64,000 bases of DNA from Mycolicibacterium hassiacum DSM 44199 (GTDB lineage: Bacteria; Actinomycetota; Actinomycetes; Mycobacteriales; Mycobacteriaceae), in assembly GCF_900603025.1 (NCBI RefSeq), contig NZ_LR026975.1, positions 5,084,001-5,148,000 of the forward strand, read 5' to 3'. Below the pieces are notes generated by a model. It saw nothing but the letters and a program-made list of their open reading frames with translations. It did not search any database and had not been told where the DNA came from. A program made the translations under genes and the position numbers. Below are positions 1 to 9,683 of this stretch, one piece after another. Every line of letters starts with the position of its first letter. The stretch's first letter is position 1.

Positions 1-1875
1 TGCGGCTCCGTCTCAGGGACGGAGATCACCCGAGCTGCGCGGCCTCGAATGGAGTCGCGTCGACCTCGAGCTGCAATGCGGCTCCGTCTCAGGGACGGAG
101 ATCACCTGGCCGAGGCGCAACAGGGCACTTGGAAGAAGCTCACTGGGGCTGCAATGCGGCTCCGTCTCAGGGACGGAGATCACGGTTGTGTCCGAGCCGA
201 TTCCGGTCACCCAGAACGGCTGCAATGCGGCTCCGTCTCAGGGACGGAGATCACGCGCGCCGGCAGGTAGGCGCGGTCTGGGTGAGCGGTGTGGCTGCAA
301 TGCGGCTCCGTCTCAGGGACGGAGATCACCCGATGACACCACCGTCTACATCGGCATCGACTGGACGGCTGCAATGCGGCTCCGTCTCAGGGACGGAGAT
401 CACCTGTACATGCTTGGTGTGGCGGCTGAGTCGCTGCGCCGATGGCTGCAATGCGGCTCCGTCTCAGGGACGGAGATCACTCGGGGCAGGTCCTTGACGC
501 CGCCCTGTCACTTCAAGGCTGCAATGCGGCTCCGTCTCGGGGACGGAGATCACCTCGCCAACAGTCAGATGGCGTTTCCCGATGGCATGGTGCTGCAATG
601 CGGCTCCGTCTCAGGGACGGAGATCACTTCGAGGATGCCGCTGACGAACGTGCGACCCAACTCGGAGCTGCAATGCGGCTCCGTCTCAGGGACGGAGATC
701 ACGACCGACCTCGTGCCGGTCGTGCAGGGCGAGAAGATGCTGCAATGCGGCTCCGTCTCAGGGACGGAGATCACGAGTTGCCGGAGGCGGGGTCGTGACA
801 GCGGCTGTGTTGCTGCAATGCGGCTCCGTCTCAGGGACGGAGATCACATGGCAAGGCATGCGCGCATCCTCGAATACGGCTCGGCTGCAATGCGGCTCCG
901 TCTCAGGGACGGAGATCACCTGCGTCGAAGACGGGCTGATGGAGTCCGCACCGAATGGCGCTGCAATGCGGCTCCGTCTCAGGGACGGAGATCACCCGAA
1001 GATCGGGTGCACCCCGGCGGCTCGGCAGGCCTTCTGCTGCAATGCGGCTCCGTCTCAGGGACGGAGATCACCAGCAACAACATTGCCGGACGCAACCGTG
1101 GGCTCATAGCTGCAATGCGGCTCCGTCTCAGGGACGGAGATCACCTGACGCAGCCGCCGCACCTCATCAGGGTCCATCCGCTGCAATGCGGCTCCGTCTC
1201 AGGGACGGAGATCACCTGGCGAGCACATCGTCCAGTTCGGCGAGTTCCAGATCGGGCTGCAATGCGGCTCCGTCTCAGGGACGGAGATCACGCCGGTACT
1301 CATCGCGCTTGTCCGGCGGGGTCTCGTCGATGCTGCAATGCGGCTCCGCCTCAGGGACGGAGATCACCGAGTGAACCGCACGTGATCGGGTTGGAGGGAT
1401 GACAGCTGCAATGCGGCTCCGTCTCAGGGACGGAGATCACTCGTTCGGCCAACCCAGGTCTCCGTTGGCGTAGGTGCTGCAATGCGGCTCCGTCTCAGGG
1501 ACGGAGATCACAAAGCCGCTTCTGCCGCAAGCGGTGGTGGTGTTAACGCTGCAATGCGGCTCCGTCTCAGGGACGGAGATCACCAACGAGCATTATGGCG
1601 GCAAGCGCGGCAGGTTTCGGGCTGCAATGCGGCTCCGTCTCAGGGACGGAGATCACCTCGGTGACGGCAACCGCGACAACAACGGCCGTATCGCTGCAAT
1701 GCGGCTCCGTCTCAGGGACGGAGATCACTGGCAGCCGGCGCCGACAGATCGCTGTAGTAGAAAAGCTGCAATGCGGCTCCGTCTCAGGGACGGAGATCAC
1801 GGGAGGTGCCCGATGACCGCGCGCGACGTGATCGATTGGGCTGCAATGCGGCTCCGTCTCAGGGACGGAGATCAC
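1..1875 (-). CRISPR. Type I-G CRISPR array, 25 full repeats plus one truncated repeat
   Basis: Direct repeats of 36 bp, read on the plus strand as GCTGCAATGCGG, then CTCCGTC, CAGG, GACGGAG and ATCAC, so each has a 7-bp stem. Complete repeats start at 70, 148, 219, 294, 368, 445, 518, 592, 667, 739, 812, 884, 960, 1036, 1109, 1180, 1256, 1332, 1405, 1476, 1548, 1621, 1693, 1765 and 1840. The first repeat (1-29) is cut by the window edge, so the array continues to the left. Spacers are 35-42 bp and all look unique. Two repeats differ by one base (518, A to G; 1332, T to C). On the minus strand the repeat ends CATTGCAGC, like the ATTGAAAC handles of type I repeats, so I infer transcription leftwards with the leader on the cas2 side. 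Confidence 0.98.
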
Positions 1876-2041
1876 AGCTGCGGAAGTTTACCACACTTCA
1901 CCTGCATCGATCGGCGTGTCCGCGAGAGGTGGTTCATGATGCGGTCGGTGGCCACACAATCTTCTTCACTATGGAGTTGGAAAGGTGCTCTGAGCTGCGT
2001 GCGAGTGGTTCCCGGGGCTTGCGCACCGCAAGGAGCGTTCG
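1876..2041 (-). promoter_or_regulatory. Probable CRISPR leader between cas2 and the array
   Basis: This 166-bp non-coding stretch lies between the cas2 stop and the last repeat. It is the only gap between the cas genes and the array and is less GC-rich near the repeats (runs such as TTTACC and TTCTTCACT on the plus strand). On the minus strand TAAACT lies about 10 nt before the first repeat and could be a -10 element, but no convincing -35 is seen. Its leader role is inferred from position and from the repeat orientation. In that case the spacer at 1801-1839 would be the newest. Confidence 0.55.
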
Positions 2042-2329
2042 CTAAAGGATGATCGGACCACTGGGAGGCAATTGGCGGGGGACACCAATGGTGGCGACTG
2101 CCGGCGCAGCGTCGCACCGGCCGAGGTCGACGTGGATGACCGAGTCTGCTCGGAGATCCACCGCTTTGTGGATCTCAGACCGCCACCGAATCAGTTCCAG
2201 CTCGGACAGATCGCACAAAAAGACCGAGTACTGCAACCGAACTCCGTAGTCTTTCATGATCGTACAAACGCGCCGGAGTCGTTTCGGATTTCGGATGTCG
2301 TAAGCTATGAGATAGCGCCGTCGTGCCAT
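2042..2329 (-). CDS. cas2: CRISPR-associated endoribonuclease/adaptation protein Cas2
   Basis: A 95-residue protein of normal Cas2 length. The N-terminus YLIAYDIRNPKRLRRV is the Cas2 ferredoxin-like beta1-alpha1 signature with the conserved Asp. Cas2 bridges two Cas1 dimers in the spacer-integration complex. The ATG at 2329 lies 3 bp after the cas4-cas1 stop, so the two are translationally coupled. It is the last cas gene before the leader and array. The C-terminal tail after about residue 80 is proline-rich and less typical. Confidence 0.95.
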   Translation of the reverse strand: MARRRYLIAYDIRNPKRLRRVCTIMKDYGVRLQYSVFLCDLSELELIRWRSEIHKAVDLRADSVIHVDLGRCDAAPAVATIGVPRQLPPSGPIIL

Positions 2330-2332
2330 AGA

Positions 2333-4021
2333 TCACCGGGTTGTCATCGGGCTATATTGCTCAATCTCACCCACCATTACCGCTGCGGCTATTCGCGCTT
2401 GGATATCCATCACGCGGCGGTAGGTGACCTGGTACTTGAAGATGGGGTGCCTGACGCGGGTGTCCAGGCGCCGCTCGTATGCGCGCATAACCGCTTTTCT
2501 CCCTTGTGCGGTGAGCCAGACCGCGCGACCTTTTCGGGAGAAACTTGTCGAACTGACCTCGCCGTTGTTCAGTGCATTGATGACTACGGAGTCGGCGATG
2601 AGCGGGCGAAATTCTTCCATGAGGTCGAGCGCCAACGCGGGCCGTCCGTAGCGGGGACGGTGGTACACCCCGAGGTAGGGGTCCAGTCCGACCCCGAGGC
2701 ATGTTGCAACCATGTCCTTCAGTAGGAGCGAGTAGGTAAATCCCAATAGCGCGTTTATCGGATCGGGTGCCGGGCGCCGTTTTCGGCCGTTCGTGTCGAA
2801 TTCTGCTGTGGCGAATTCGGGAGCGATCATGCGTGGAAACGCAGAGAAATAGATCCGTGCAGCGGCGCCCTCAATACCGAGCAGCGAACTCGCCGAATCT
2901 GCGGTAGCGGCCCTTTCGGCAAGCCGGCCGAGCTGGGCGAGCTCGGCGGATACGTCGGCGCGGGCATTACGCCGTAACAACGTTCGGCTGTTCTTGATCT
3001 TTCCGACGATCAATTGACGGGCGATATCGAAGCCACCCTGGGCATGTACTGCGGTCTGGCGTCGTCGCAGCTCGACGTACTTTGACATCTCTCCCTGAGC
3101 CCAGCCCCGTAGCCAACCACCGTAGGAGAACCACAGAACAGGCGTGCCCCGGGCCCATAACTCGGACAGTGCCTGCGTGCTGACCTGTACGTTGCCGTAG
3201 ACGCACAGCTGGGCGACATCGATGAGGCGGACTTCCGCCAGTTCTTCTCGGTCCTTGGTGATTCGGAGCCGTCCGCTACGCACACCGACATAGGCGCCCT
3301 GCTCGGTGACGTATAGGGGCCGGTGGTCGGGGTCTCGGGGCACGATGGTGCGCACCGGAAGGTCATCTCGGGCAAGCAGCGCGTTGGTTTCATCGGGCAG
3401 GCACAGTCCGAGGAGCGAGCAACGGGGACATTTGGGGCTGTGAACCAGCGGTAGCGGTGGACGGGGACGACATGCCACCTCGCGTGCCCGTGCCGCGATC
3501 TCGGTAACTTCGTCGAGCCCTTCCGGCGTCACCGGCACATCGACACGCTGATGAGTTTCTGCGTAATAGAGAACCGCCTTACGTACTCGATATCCGGCAT
3601 CCTTCAAGAGTGCTGCTTGGGCGAGCGCTTGTACGCGATCGGCCGGCCAAGGAAGGCCATCAGGATCCGGCCGACCCTTCTTGATATCTACAGGGCAGAC
3701 GTACCCGTCTTCGCCCTCGACTCGATCGATCACCGCGACCAGACCAAGCCGGTCGGACTGGATTCTCACCGACGACACGTTCTTGAGAATCGCCGCGAAT
3801 TCTGGGTCCGGAAGGGAACCTTCGCGTCGATCACTAGCGCGGTGAGTGAACCTGCCCTGTTCGGTGTCGGCGCTGTCGGCCCATCGGTCGTCGACCCATT
3901 CCAGGTAGAAAAGGCGTGGGCAGTAGACGAACTCGTTGAGCATCCGCGCGGGAATGTGCTCTGGAATGGCGCTACTGGAAGGTGCGCCGGTGGAAGGCAT
4001 GCCGCGCTCGGTCTCGTTCAT
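2333..4021 (-). CDS. cas4-cas1: Cas4-Cas1 fusion, spacer-adaptation nuclease/integrase
   Basis: A 562-residue fusion typical of type I-G. The N-terminal Cas4 part (about 1-210) has the first Cys in FVYCPRLFYLEW, a RecB-like VIDRVEG...CPVDIKKG core, and the iron-sulfur Cys cluster in KCPRCSLLGLC. The Cas1 part starts at LYVTEQGAYVGV and carries the metal-ligand region NALLGFTYSLLLKD and VYHRPRYGRPALALDLMEEF. Cas4 trims prespacers and checks the PAM; Cas1 integrates them with Cas2. The frame is open upstream to 4177, but I chose ATG 4021: AGAGG lies about 10 nt before it, the gap to the csb3 stop is only 7 nt, and the extra 52 residues would overlap csb3. Confidence 0.95.
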   Translation of the reverse strand: MNETERGMPSTGAPSSSAIPEHIPARMLNEFVYCPRLFYLEWVDDRWADSADTEQGRFTHRASDRREGSLPDPEFAAILKNVSSVRIQSDRLGLVAVIDRVEGEDGYVCPVDIKKGRPDPDGLPWPADRVQALAQAALLKDAGYRVRKAVLYYAETHQRVDVPVTPEGLDEVTEIAARAREVACRPRPPLPLVHSPKCPRCSLLGLCLPDETNALLARDDLPVRTIVPRDPDHRPLYVTEQGAYVGVRSGRLRITKDREELAEVRLIDVAQLCVYGNVQVSTQALSELWARGTPVLWFSYGGWLRGWAQGEMSKYVELRRRQTAVHAQGGFDIARQLIVGKIKNSRTLLRRNARADVSAELAQLGRLAERAATADSASSLLGIEGAAARIYFSAFPRMIAPEFATAEFDTNGRKRRPAPDPINALLGFTYSLLLKDMVATCLGVGLDPYLGVYHRPRYGRPALALDLMEEFRPLIADSVVINALNNGEVSSTSFSRKGRAVWLTAQGRKAVMRAYERRLDTRVRHPIFKYQVTYRRVMDIQARIAAAVMVGEIEQYSPMTTR

Positions 4022-4028
4022 CGCGCTG

Positions 4029-4967
4029 CTACCTCTGTGAGCCGCGCGCAATCTGCTTCGCAGGACCGAATGACCCATAGCCCTGCCCAGACCGTACAAT
4101 CGACGATTCCCAGATCGATCGGATTCCCCACGCGCAGAGTGATTCTGCATCGTGCTGACGGTGGTTTGGATCTTCACCTACGAGACGTCTGTCGGTGACG
4201 ATCGCGGCCACTGCGTCATATGTGAGCGGGGTATCCCACACCGGCCAGCGGAAGGCACCTCGATTCCAGTTTGAGTCGCATGCCGGAGTTACCACCCGGG
4301 CCCGGTCCCGGCCGGGGATCAAGGACAGCGGGTAGAGCGCCAGTCCGCGGAACGCGAGCCAATCGGCGCCGGGCACGCCTTTCACCGGTTCGTTGGCCGG
4401 CGGAACCGCCCTCAGTGCCTGCATCCGTTCGCCCTCCTTTTCAAATCGCAGGGTGGAGAGCAAACTTTCATACCGCCACGGGCCGTAGATGGCCTCTGAA
4501 AGCATCTCGGCCGTGAGAGATTCAGCGATGTCGCGGACGACTTTGAGGAACTTGACCTGCCCGGCCGAGAAATCAAAGTGGGTGGGTTTCGACCGATTGT
4601 TGTTATCAAAGCCTCCCTCGATGACCAGTGCAGACCACAAGTCGATGTCCGGATCGTTGTCAGGTAGATCTGCGATCCGTGCGGCCCAGGCGGTCAATTC
4701 CTCCGCAGTGCACTTCAGCGTGTCGTACGGCTTCCCGGCGGGGTGATTCAGAACCGCGCCATTCAACCGTTGGTCGCGGTCAGTCAGCACGAGGTCAATC
4801 AGATCCGTCGGGTCGACGCCTGTGAGTACGGCGTGGGGGATGAAATCGGATGTCCAGTGGAGCTGCAAGTCGGGCGCAGAGAATCGCGTGGCCGCCATGA
4901 CCCCCATTGCGGCGAGGAAACCATGCGCGGCGTCCGCTCTGAGTCCAGTGAGATGTATCTCCGTCAT
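4029..4967 (-). CDS. csb3: Csb3-like small Cas8-type subunit of a type I-G effector
   Basis: A 312-residue protein encoded between cas3 and cas4-cas1, starting with ATGA overlap of the cas3 stop. The N-terminus LTGLRADAAHGFLAAMGVM and the internal KPTHFDFSAGQVKFLKVVRD resemble the Csb3/Csx17 group found only with csb1 and csb2. In this position it would be the large-subunit (Cas8) equivalent, helping PAM recognition and Cas3 recruitment. It is less than half the usual Csx17 length. The csb3 identity rests on context and a few recalled motifs, so a divergent Csx17 is the main alternative. Confidence 0.75.
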   Translation of the reverse strand: MTEIHLTGLRADAAHGFLAAMGVMAATRFSAPDLQLHWTSDFIPHAVLTGVDPTDLIDLVLTDRDQRLNGAVLNHPAGKPYDTLKCTAEELTAWAARIADLPDNDPDIDLWSALVIEGGFDNNNRSKPTHFDFSAGQVKFLKVVRDIAESLTAEMLSEAIYGPWRYESLLSTLRFEKEGERMQALRAVPPANEPVKGVPGADWLAFRGLALYPLSLIPGRDRARVVTPACDSNWNRGAFRWPVWDTPLTYDAVAAIVTDRRLVGEDPNHRQHDAESLCAWGIRSIWESSIVRSGQGYGSFGPAKQIARGSQR

Positions 4968-7900
4968 GACGTCCTCCGATCGACGTTGCCGGCGGCGTTA
5001 AGTCGGCTGGCGCCGTGGTCGGCAAGCCGCAGTATCGCCTCCAGCCAGGCGACTCCCCACCAGCCGAAGCTGCGTATGGCGTCCGCGAAGTCGTCCGGTG
5101 TTCCGCCGGCCGGCGCGCCTCCCCGGTAGGGGCTTTCGCTGCAGAGGGCTCCATGCTCCCCCCGATACTCCACCTGGTATTGGTCGGGGTCGATTTGGGC
5201 GGGAAAGAACGGGCGACCGTATCCGTGATGTGATGCGATGAGAAACCGTGTCAACCCGGGATTAGGTGTGTCTCTCAGAAGTTCTTGCGCCAAGGCAACC
5301 GAGGCAACCTCGTGCCGAAGACCCCGTGGATACCCAGAGCGCAGTCTCGCCAGCCTGTTCCGTTGACGATCTTGCGGAGGGATGTCCGACTTAGCCAGAA
5401 GTACATCATTCTGCTGTGTGATCGCACCCTCACGCAGGTATGCCTGGAAACGGGCATCGGCCTTGCCGAGATCGTGCAGGCGGGCGGCACTGACCACCGC
5501 CTCGGCCAGTGGTGACCCAATCCCGAGGCAGTCGACAAACTTCGCAGCCCATTCGGCGACATCGCGCAAGTGGTCATCGAGGAGACACCGGCACGCGGTG
5601 GAATTGCTGCGAGCGGGCTCGCTGTCAATGGCCTCCCGGTCGATGTCGCTGGATAGCACATAGATCGGCCCGAACTCACTGGTGACGACCTGCACGTTCC
5701 GCTTCGTTATCTGCCCGAAAGACTCCAGGATGTGCGGTGCGGCATGCTGCGAAATCCAGTCCTGGAGCAGCGCGTGCGGGTGTACATCGAACGCCTCGGC
5801 GGTTTCAGGTGTCGGTATCCGTCCCGTGATCATGGGTTCGCCGTCGCGGTCGAGAGTCACTGATCCGACCAGGGCTTGCAACCGTGCGAAGCGTTCACTT
5901 TCCGAGAGTGGCAGGAGTTCGTCCTCGGAGGGAAGCCCAAGATTCGGGAAATCTGAGGGCTTGAGCGTAGCCGGGTTGATCCTGAGCAGCGCACGTCCCG
6001 TTGCGCGCACCGCCGCTTCCGCGACATCAGTGACGGGCTGCGTGCTTGAGGGAGCCCAGTTGCCGGCCTCGAGACCGCCATACGAGGAAGGCACGATAAC
6101 GGTGTCCCCAGGCTGGAGATCTGAACCCGACGTTGTGACGAAACAGCGGCCATCGCGCCACACCAAGCATGGGCGCAGGTGCTGTGGCTCAGCGCCTTCC
6201 GATGCCGGTGCCTCGAGATCGGTGAGAACCACCTCCCGGGGGGTGGCCTGGGCGCTTGGTCGGCTGCGGTCTAGCCATTCCTTGACCTGCAGGATGGGTA
6301 CTGACACCGCCTCGTCTGGCGTCGGGGGGATCGCACTGATCAGATCGGAGAACTCCTCGAGTCGAGCCTCGACGTCATCACCACTGGCGATGGTGCGTAG
6401 TGTCTCCGCGGAAACATCCTTGCGCCAAACGACTTCGACATCTGGGTCCGGCCTGCGACCGAGGCCGTGGAGAAATGCGTCGATGTCGACGTCCGCGTCC
6501 GGTCGCGGAGATGTCCGCACGAGGCGGTCGAGATGCGATCGCGTCAGGATCGGCCCGGTTGAGCGCGGCGCCATCAATTCAGGAAGGTTTTTCGTTTCGG
6601 AGATCACGTTCGACAAGATGCCGAAGTCGACCTCGTCCCCACGCCGGGACAACCACTCCCAGGTTGCTGCCAGCGCGGTCCCGTACACCGGATCCACGCG
6701 GTCCTTCGCCAGGCGATCGGTCCCGACGATGACGCTGAGCGGCGGAGGAGATTCCTCACCCATCTGAGTGCTGAATTCACCCAACCTGTCGACTCGGCCG
6801 AACCGCTGGACCAACGCATCGATGCTGGCGCAATCGGTGACCACCACATCGAAGTCCAGATCGGCGCCCGCCTCGACGGTCTGGGTGGCCACCACAACGA
6901 TCTTCGAAGGGGCATCGGTGCTCTGTCGTGTCCGGCCGGATCCCGAACCTACGCGCTCTTTGACACGTTGCAGGACCAGGTTTCGTTCGTAGCCCCGCAT
7001 CCGGCCGGTGATCAACCTGACCTCCACCGCGTCACCGTGTTTGGTGGTGAGCTCGCGGTGGACGAGCGAAGCCAGGCGTACCCGGTTCACGATTACACCG
7101 ACCGACCGCACTCGCTCGTCACTGAGGAGCTCAGTCACCAGCGCGGCGTGCCTGGAGGCCAAGGTGACCTGGGCACGCTCCGGGTCCGCTGGGACTTTGC
7201 ACGTGGCAAGGCGGGCCGGTTTGCGTGCGGTCAACCGCTTGCCCAACACGGGGTGTTCCCAGTCGTGCTTCTCGAGGGAGAACGTCGTTGTGTTGTCGGT
7301 CCGGTCGGGTGTTGCGGACAGCTCCACGATCTGCCATCGGTTCGGCAGACCATCTGCCTGAGGTCGATACCTCTGTTGGATCCTGCGGAGGATGGCGGCG
7401 AATGGCCGGGCCAAGTGAACCTCATCGAGGAGGATCAGCGTGTCGTTGCCAAGAAGGCCGGCATGCACCGGTGCCATGTTGTCCGATACACCGTAACCGC
7501 GGAACAGCAGTCGCGACCCGACCTGATCCACGGTGGAGGCGATGACGGTCGGCACATCGGGACGCTCCGCCCACTGCCGATCTTGTTCGATCGCGCCACG
7601 CAGTTCGGCAACCAACAATGGAGGCCTGGGTTCGGCTACGTCGGCGTGCAAACGCAACAATCCGTCAGCGACCGCCTTGACGTGTGGATCGGTGCTGTCA
7701 GCGAGCAGACGCGCAAGGTGACGCGCGTGCTCGGCGGACTGTTGGACGATTACTCGTCGGTCGACGACAAATACGATACGGCGGGGGACCGGAAGGCCGG
7801 CGGCGAGCGTGTACACCGCGATGTCAACCGTCGACGACTTCCCGCTTCCGGTGGGAAGGTCCAGGAGGCGTGGCCATTCACCGTTCGTCTCGAACAGTCT

Positions 7901-7996
7901 TTCCACCAGGCGCATCTGCCAAGGGAATGGACGGTGACCGCCGTTCACTGCGGCGAAGAAGTCAGGAAACCGATCTGGACTAAGTTCAGAGTTCAC
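4964..7996 (-). CDS. cas3: Cas3 helicase-nuclease, helicase first and HD domain C-terminal
   Basis: A protein of 1010 residues from GTG 7996. The superfamily 2 helicase comes first: Walker A DLPTGSGKS near residue 47, DEVH in ILLDEVHLARPF, SATP in VELSATPDRT, and motif VI in QRFGRVDRLGE. The HD nuclease is C-terminal, with RLHDLGKADARF near residue 839, RHEVAS and SHHGYGR near 923. This order is the type I-G arrangement. Cas3 unwinds and degrades DNA recognised by the effector. The open frame reaches 8038, but GTG 7996 has AAGGA 7 nt upstream and overlaps csb2 by only 11 bp. Confidence 0.95.
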   Translation of the reverse strand: MNSELSPDRFPDFFAAVNGGHRPFPWQMRLVERLFETNGEWPRLLDLPTGSGKSSTVDIAVYTLAAGLPVPRRIVFVVDRRVIVQQSAEHARHLARLLADSTDPHVKAVADGLLRLHADVAEPRPPLLVAELRGAIEQDRQWAERPDVPTVIASTVDQVGSRLLFRGYGVSDNMAPVHAGLLGNDTLILLDEVHLARPFAAILRRIQQRYRPQADGLPNRWQIVELSATPDRTDNTTTFSLEKHDWEHPVLGKRLTARKPARLATCKVPADPERAQVTLASRHAALVTELLSDERVRSVGVIVNRVRLASLVHRELTTKHGDAVEVRLITGRMRGYERNLVLQRVKERVGSGSGRTRQSTDAPSKIVVVATQTVEAGADLDFDVVVTDCASIDALVQRFGRVDRLGEFSTQMGEESPPPLSVIVGTDRLAKDRVDPVYGTALAATWEWLSRRGDEVDFGILSNVISETKNLPELMAPRSTGPILTRSHLDRLVRTSPRPDADVDIDAFLHGLGRRPDPDVEVVWRKDVSAETLRTIASGDDVEARLEEFSDLISAIPPTPDEAVSVPILQVKEWLDRSRPSAQATPREVVLTDLEAPASEGAEPQHLRPCLVWRDGRCFVTTSGSDLQPGDTVIVPSSYGGLEAGNWAPSSTQPVTDVAEAAVRATGRALLRINPATLKPSDFPNLGLPSEDELLPLSESERFARLQALVGSVTLDRDGEPMITGRIPTPETAEAFDVHPHALLQDWISQHAAPHILESFGQITKRNVQVVTSEFGPIYVLSSDIDREAIDSEPARSNSTACRCLLDDHLRDVAEWAAKFVDCLGIGSPLAEAVVSAARLHDLGKADARFQAYLREGAITQQNDVLLAKSDIPPQDRQRNRLARLRSGYPRGLRHEVASVALAQELLRDTPNPGLTRFLIASHHGYGRPFFPAQIDPDQYQVEYRGEHGALCSESPYRGGAPAGGTPDDFADAIRSFGWWGVAWLEAILRLADHGASRLNAAGNVDRRTS

Positions 7997-9683
7997 TGGC
8001 TGTCCTTGTCGAACCGGGAGTGGGCAGCAGTAGGCCATAGCCGAAAAAACGGCCGGCGCCGATAATCAATGGTCCGCGCACATCCTCGGGGAACTCGATC
8101 GTCACGTGGGTGGTGAACCGACGGTCACCACGACGTCCTCCCACGCAGTACTGGGGGAAGCCGCGGCGCGAGCCGAATGCGACGGGTGGCACAGCCGACC
8201 ACACCGAAACCGGCGAAGCAGTGACGGATTCCGGGACTGGAAGGCCCACCCGCTCACACATCCGGGAGATGATGGGTGCGACTGCGGCAGAAAGCTCGTC
8301 GAGGTCAGGATTGCGTCCGATCCGTGGATGGCGGTCGAGAGCGACAGGAGTTACCGACGACCAGGTGCGTGCCCGTCGCGCCCAGAACTGGCGCGACGCC
8401 ACGGGTGCCCGTATAGGTAGGGCTCCGGAATCAGCATCGAGAACGCCTAACTCGAGGTCGCGACTGAGGCCTCCCGGCAACGTGAGCCGGTATCTGTCGC
8501 CCCCCGCGTGAGCCGACCACCGATCGAGTGCATCGAGCACAGTAGTGCGGTCATCCGGCGAAAGGTCGTCAGGCAGGCAGATCGCCGCAGCCTGGATATA
8601 CCCGTCCGAATAGGCATGAGTGACGTTGGGAAGGCAGAGCACTGACATGTGCGGTGCTCTGAGCTGCTCGGCGGAACCCTGAATATGGCCACTGATCAGC
8701 GGCGGGACGGGATCCGGCGCGTGTGAGATGAGCGCGGCGCGAACCGCCCGGGCCACGTCCAGTGTGCGGCTGATGGGAAGCTGCTGACGAGACTTGAATC
8801 GAAGGATGATCCAATCGCCGATCTCATTCTGCCGAGTCGGGACAGTGCTCGGTTTGCCAGCACGGACGTACCCGGTCAGACGCGCGGGAAGAACGTGCTC
8901 CAGGTACCCGTGATGACGCTCATATTCCTCCAGGAGCGCCTCAAGCAGGCCGGTATCGGTTGTTCGTAGCTGCCGCTCGCACGCCGGCGATGAGGTCGGC
9001 ACCCATACCGGATCCGGTGGATCGTCGGTTATTCGACAGGACACCGTGCTGGCCGAATGCCCAACACGGCCGATACGTCCCAGTATCGCATCCAGGGTCG
9101 ACCGTTGTTGTGCGGTGGGATCTGCTGAGCGCCAGATGAAATAGACGTTTGGATCGTCGGGAACAGCCGTCGGGAACGTCCGTGGCTGCTTGCCCCGGCG
9201 ATGCGGCAACACTTCGGCGACGCGGTCCATCACCTGGAGCGACTCTTTCCCGGTGGGCCTGGTGTAGCGTTCGGTGGCTGTCCGGACCTTCGCGATCACC
9301 TTGTCCAACGCCTTCTGGGCCTTCGCGGCGTCGCTCGGTGAACCGCTCGACTGTGCTTCCATGAGTGACCGTTGATGGCGTTCAACCTCTCGCCACAGGG
9401 GTTGAATGTCGTTGGTCCAGGAGCTTGCGAAGTTGCCCGGTACGTAGTGATCGACCACCGAGCGGAGAAGGGCCTCAGAACAAGCGATCTCCGGAGCGCC
9501 GAGCGTCTCCCACCATCGCAACACCTCGACTTCGGCGTCGTCAGGCTCCGATGACTGGTAAACGACGTTGACCGCCGCGTAGAAGAGACGGGCGGGTTCC
9601 GGTGGCCACTCCGCTTTCCGGCGATCATCGAAACTGCTGGCACGGTAACGACCGCCAAGCAGCGTCATCTCGACGGCGAGCAC
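7986..9683 (-). CDS. csb2: Csb2, Cas5-Cas6-type subunit of the type I-G system (GSU0054 family)
   Basis: A 565-residue protein. The start LLGGRYRASSFDD followed by EWPPEPARLFYAAV matches the Csb2 (GSU0054) family, whose N-terminal half is Cas5-like. The C-terminal end, IIGAGRFFGYGLLLPTPG, is a glycine-rich Cas6-type loop, so the protein probably also processes crRNA. It starts with GTG at 9683, sharing one base with the csb1 stop; ATG 9668 is an alternative. Its 3' end overlaps cas3. Confidence in the family is high from the motifs and operon position; the catalytic residues were not assigned. Confidence 0.92.
   Translation of the reverse strand: MLAVEMTLLGGRYRASSFDDRRKAEWPPEPARLFYAAVNVVYQSSEPDDAEVEVLRWWETLGAPEIACSEALLRSVVDHYVPGNFASSWTNDIQPLWREVERHQRSLMEAQSSGSPSDAAKAQKALDKVIAKVRTATERYTRPTGKESLQVMDRVAEVLPHRRGKQPRTFPTAVPDDPNVYFIWRSADPTAQQRSTLDAILGRIGRVGHSASTVSCRITDDPPDPVWVPTSSPACERQLRTTDTGLLEALLEEYERHHGYLEHVLPARLTGYVRAGKPSTVPTRQNEIGDWIILRFKSRQQLPISRTLDVARAVRAALISHAPDPVPPLISGHIQGSAEQLRAPHMSVLCLPNVTHAYSDGYIQAAAICLPDDLSPDDRTTVLDALDRWSAHAGGDRYRLTLPGGLSRDLELGVLDADSGALPIRAPVASRQFWARRARTWSSVTPVALDRHPRIGRNPDLDELSAAVAPIISRMCERVGLPVPESVTASPVSVWSAVPPVAFGSRRGFPQYCVGGRRGDRRFTTHVTIEFPEDVRGPLIIGAGRFFGYGLLLPTPGSTRTASEL

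Noticed and set aside
188..1402. Long open frames (up to 404 codons) running through the CRISPR array
   Set aside because: They are chance: the 36-bp repeat is a multiple of 3 and has no stop in several frames, giving repeated peptides such as AAMRLRLRDGDH. There is no ribosome site, and both strands show similar frames.
2072..2725. 217-codon plus-strand frame opposite cas2 and cas4-cas1
   Set aside because: It lies wholly antisense to well-supported cas genes, with no family resemblance.
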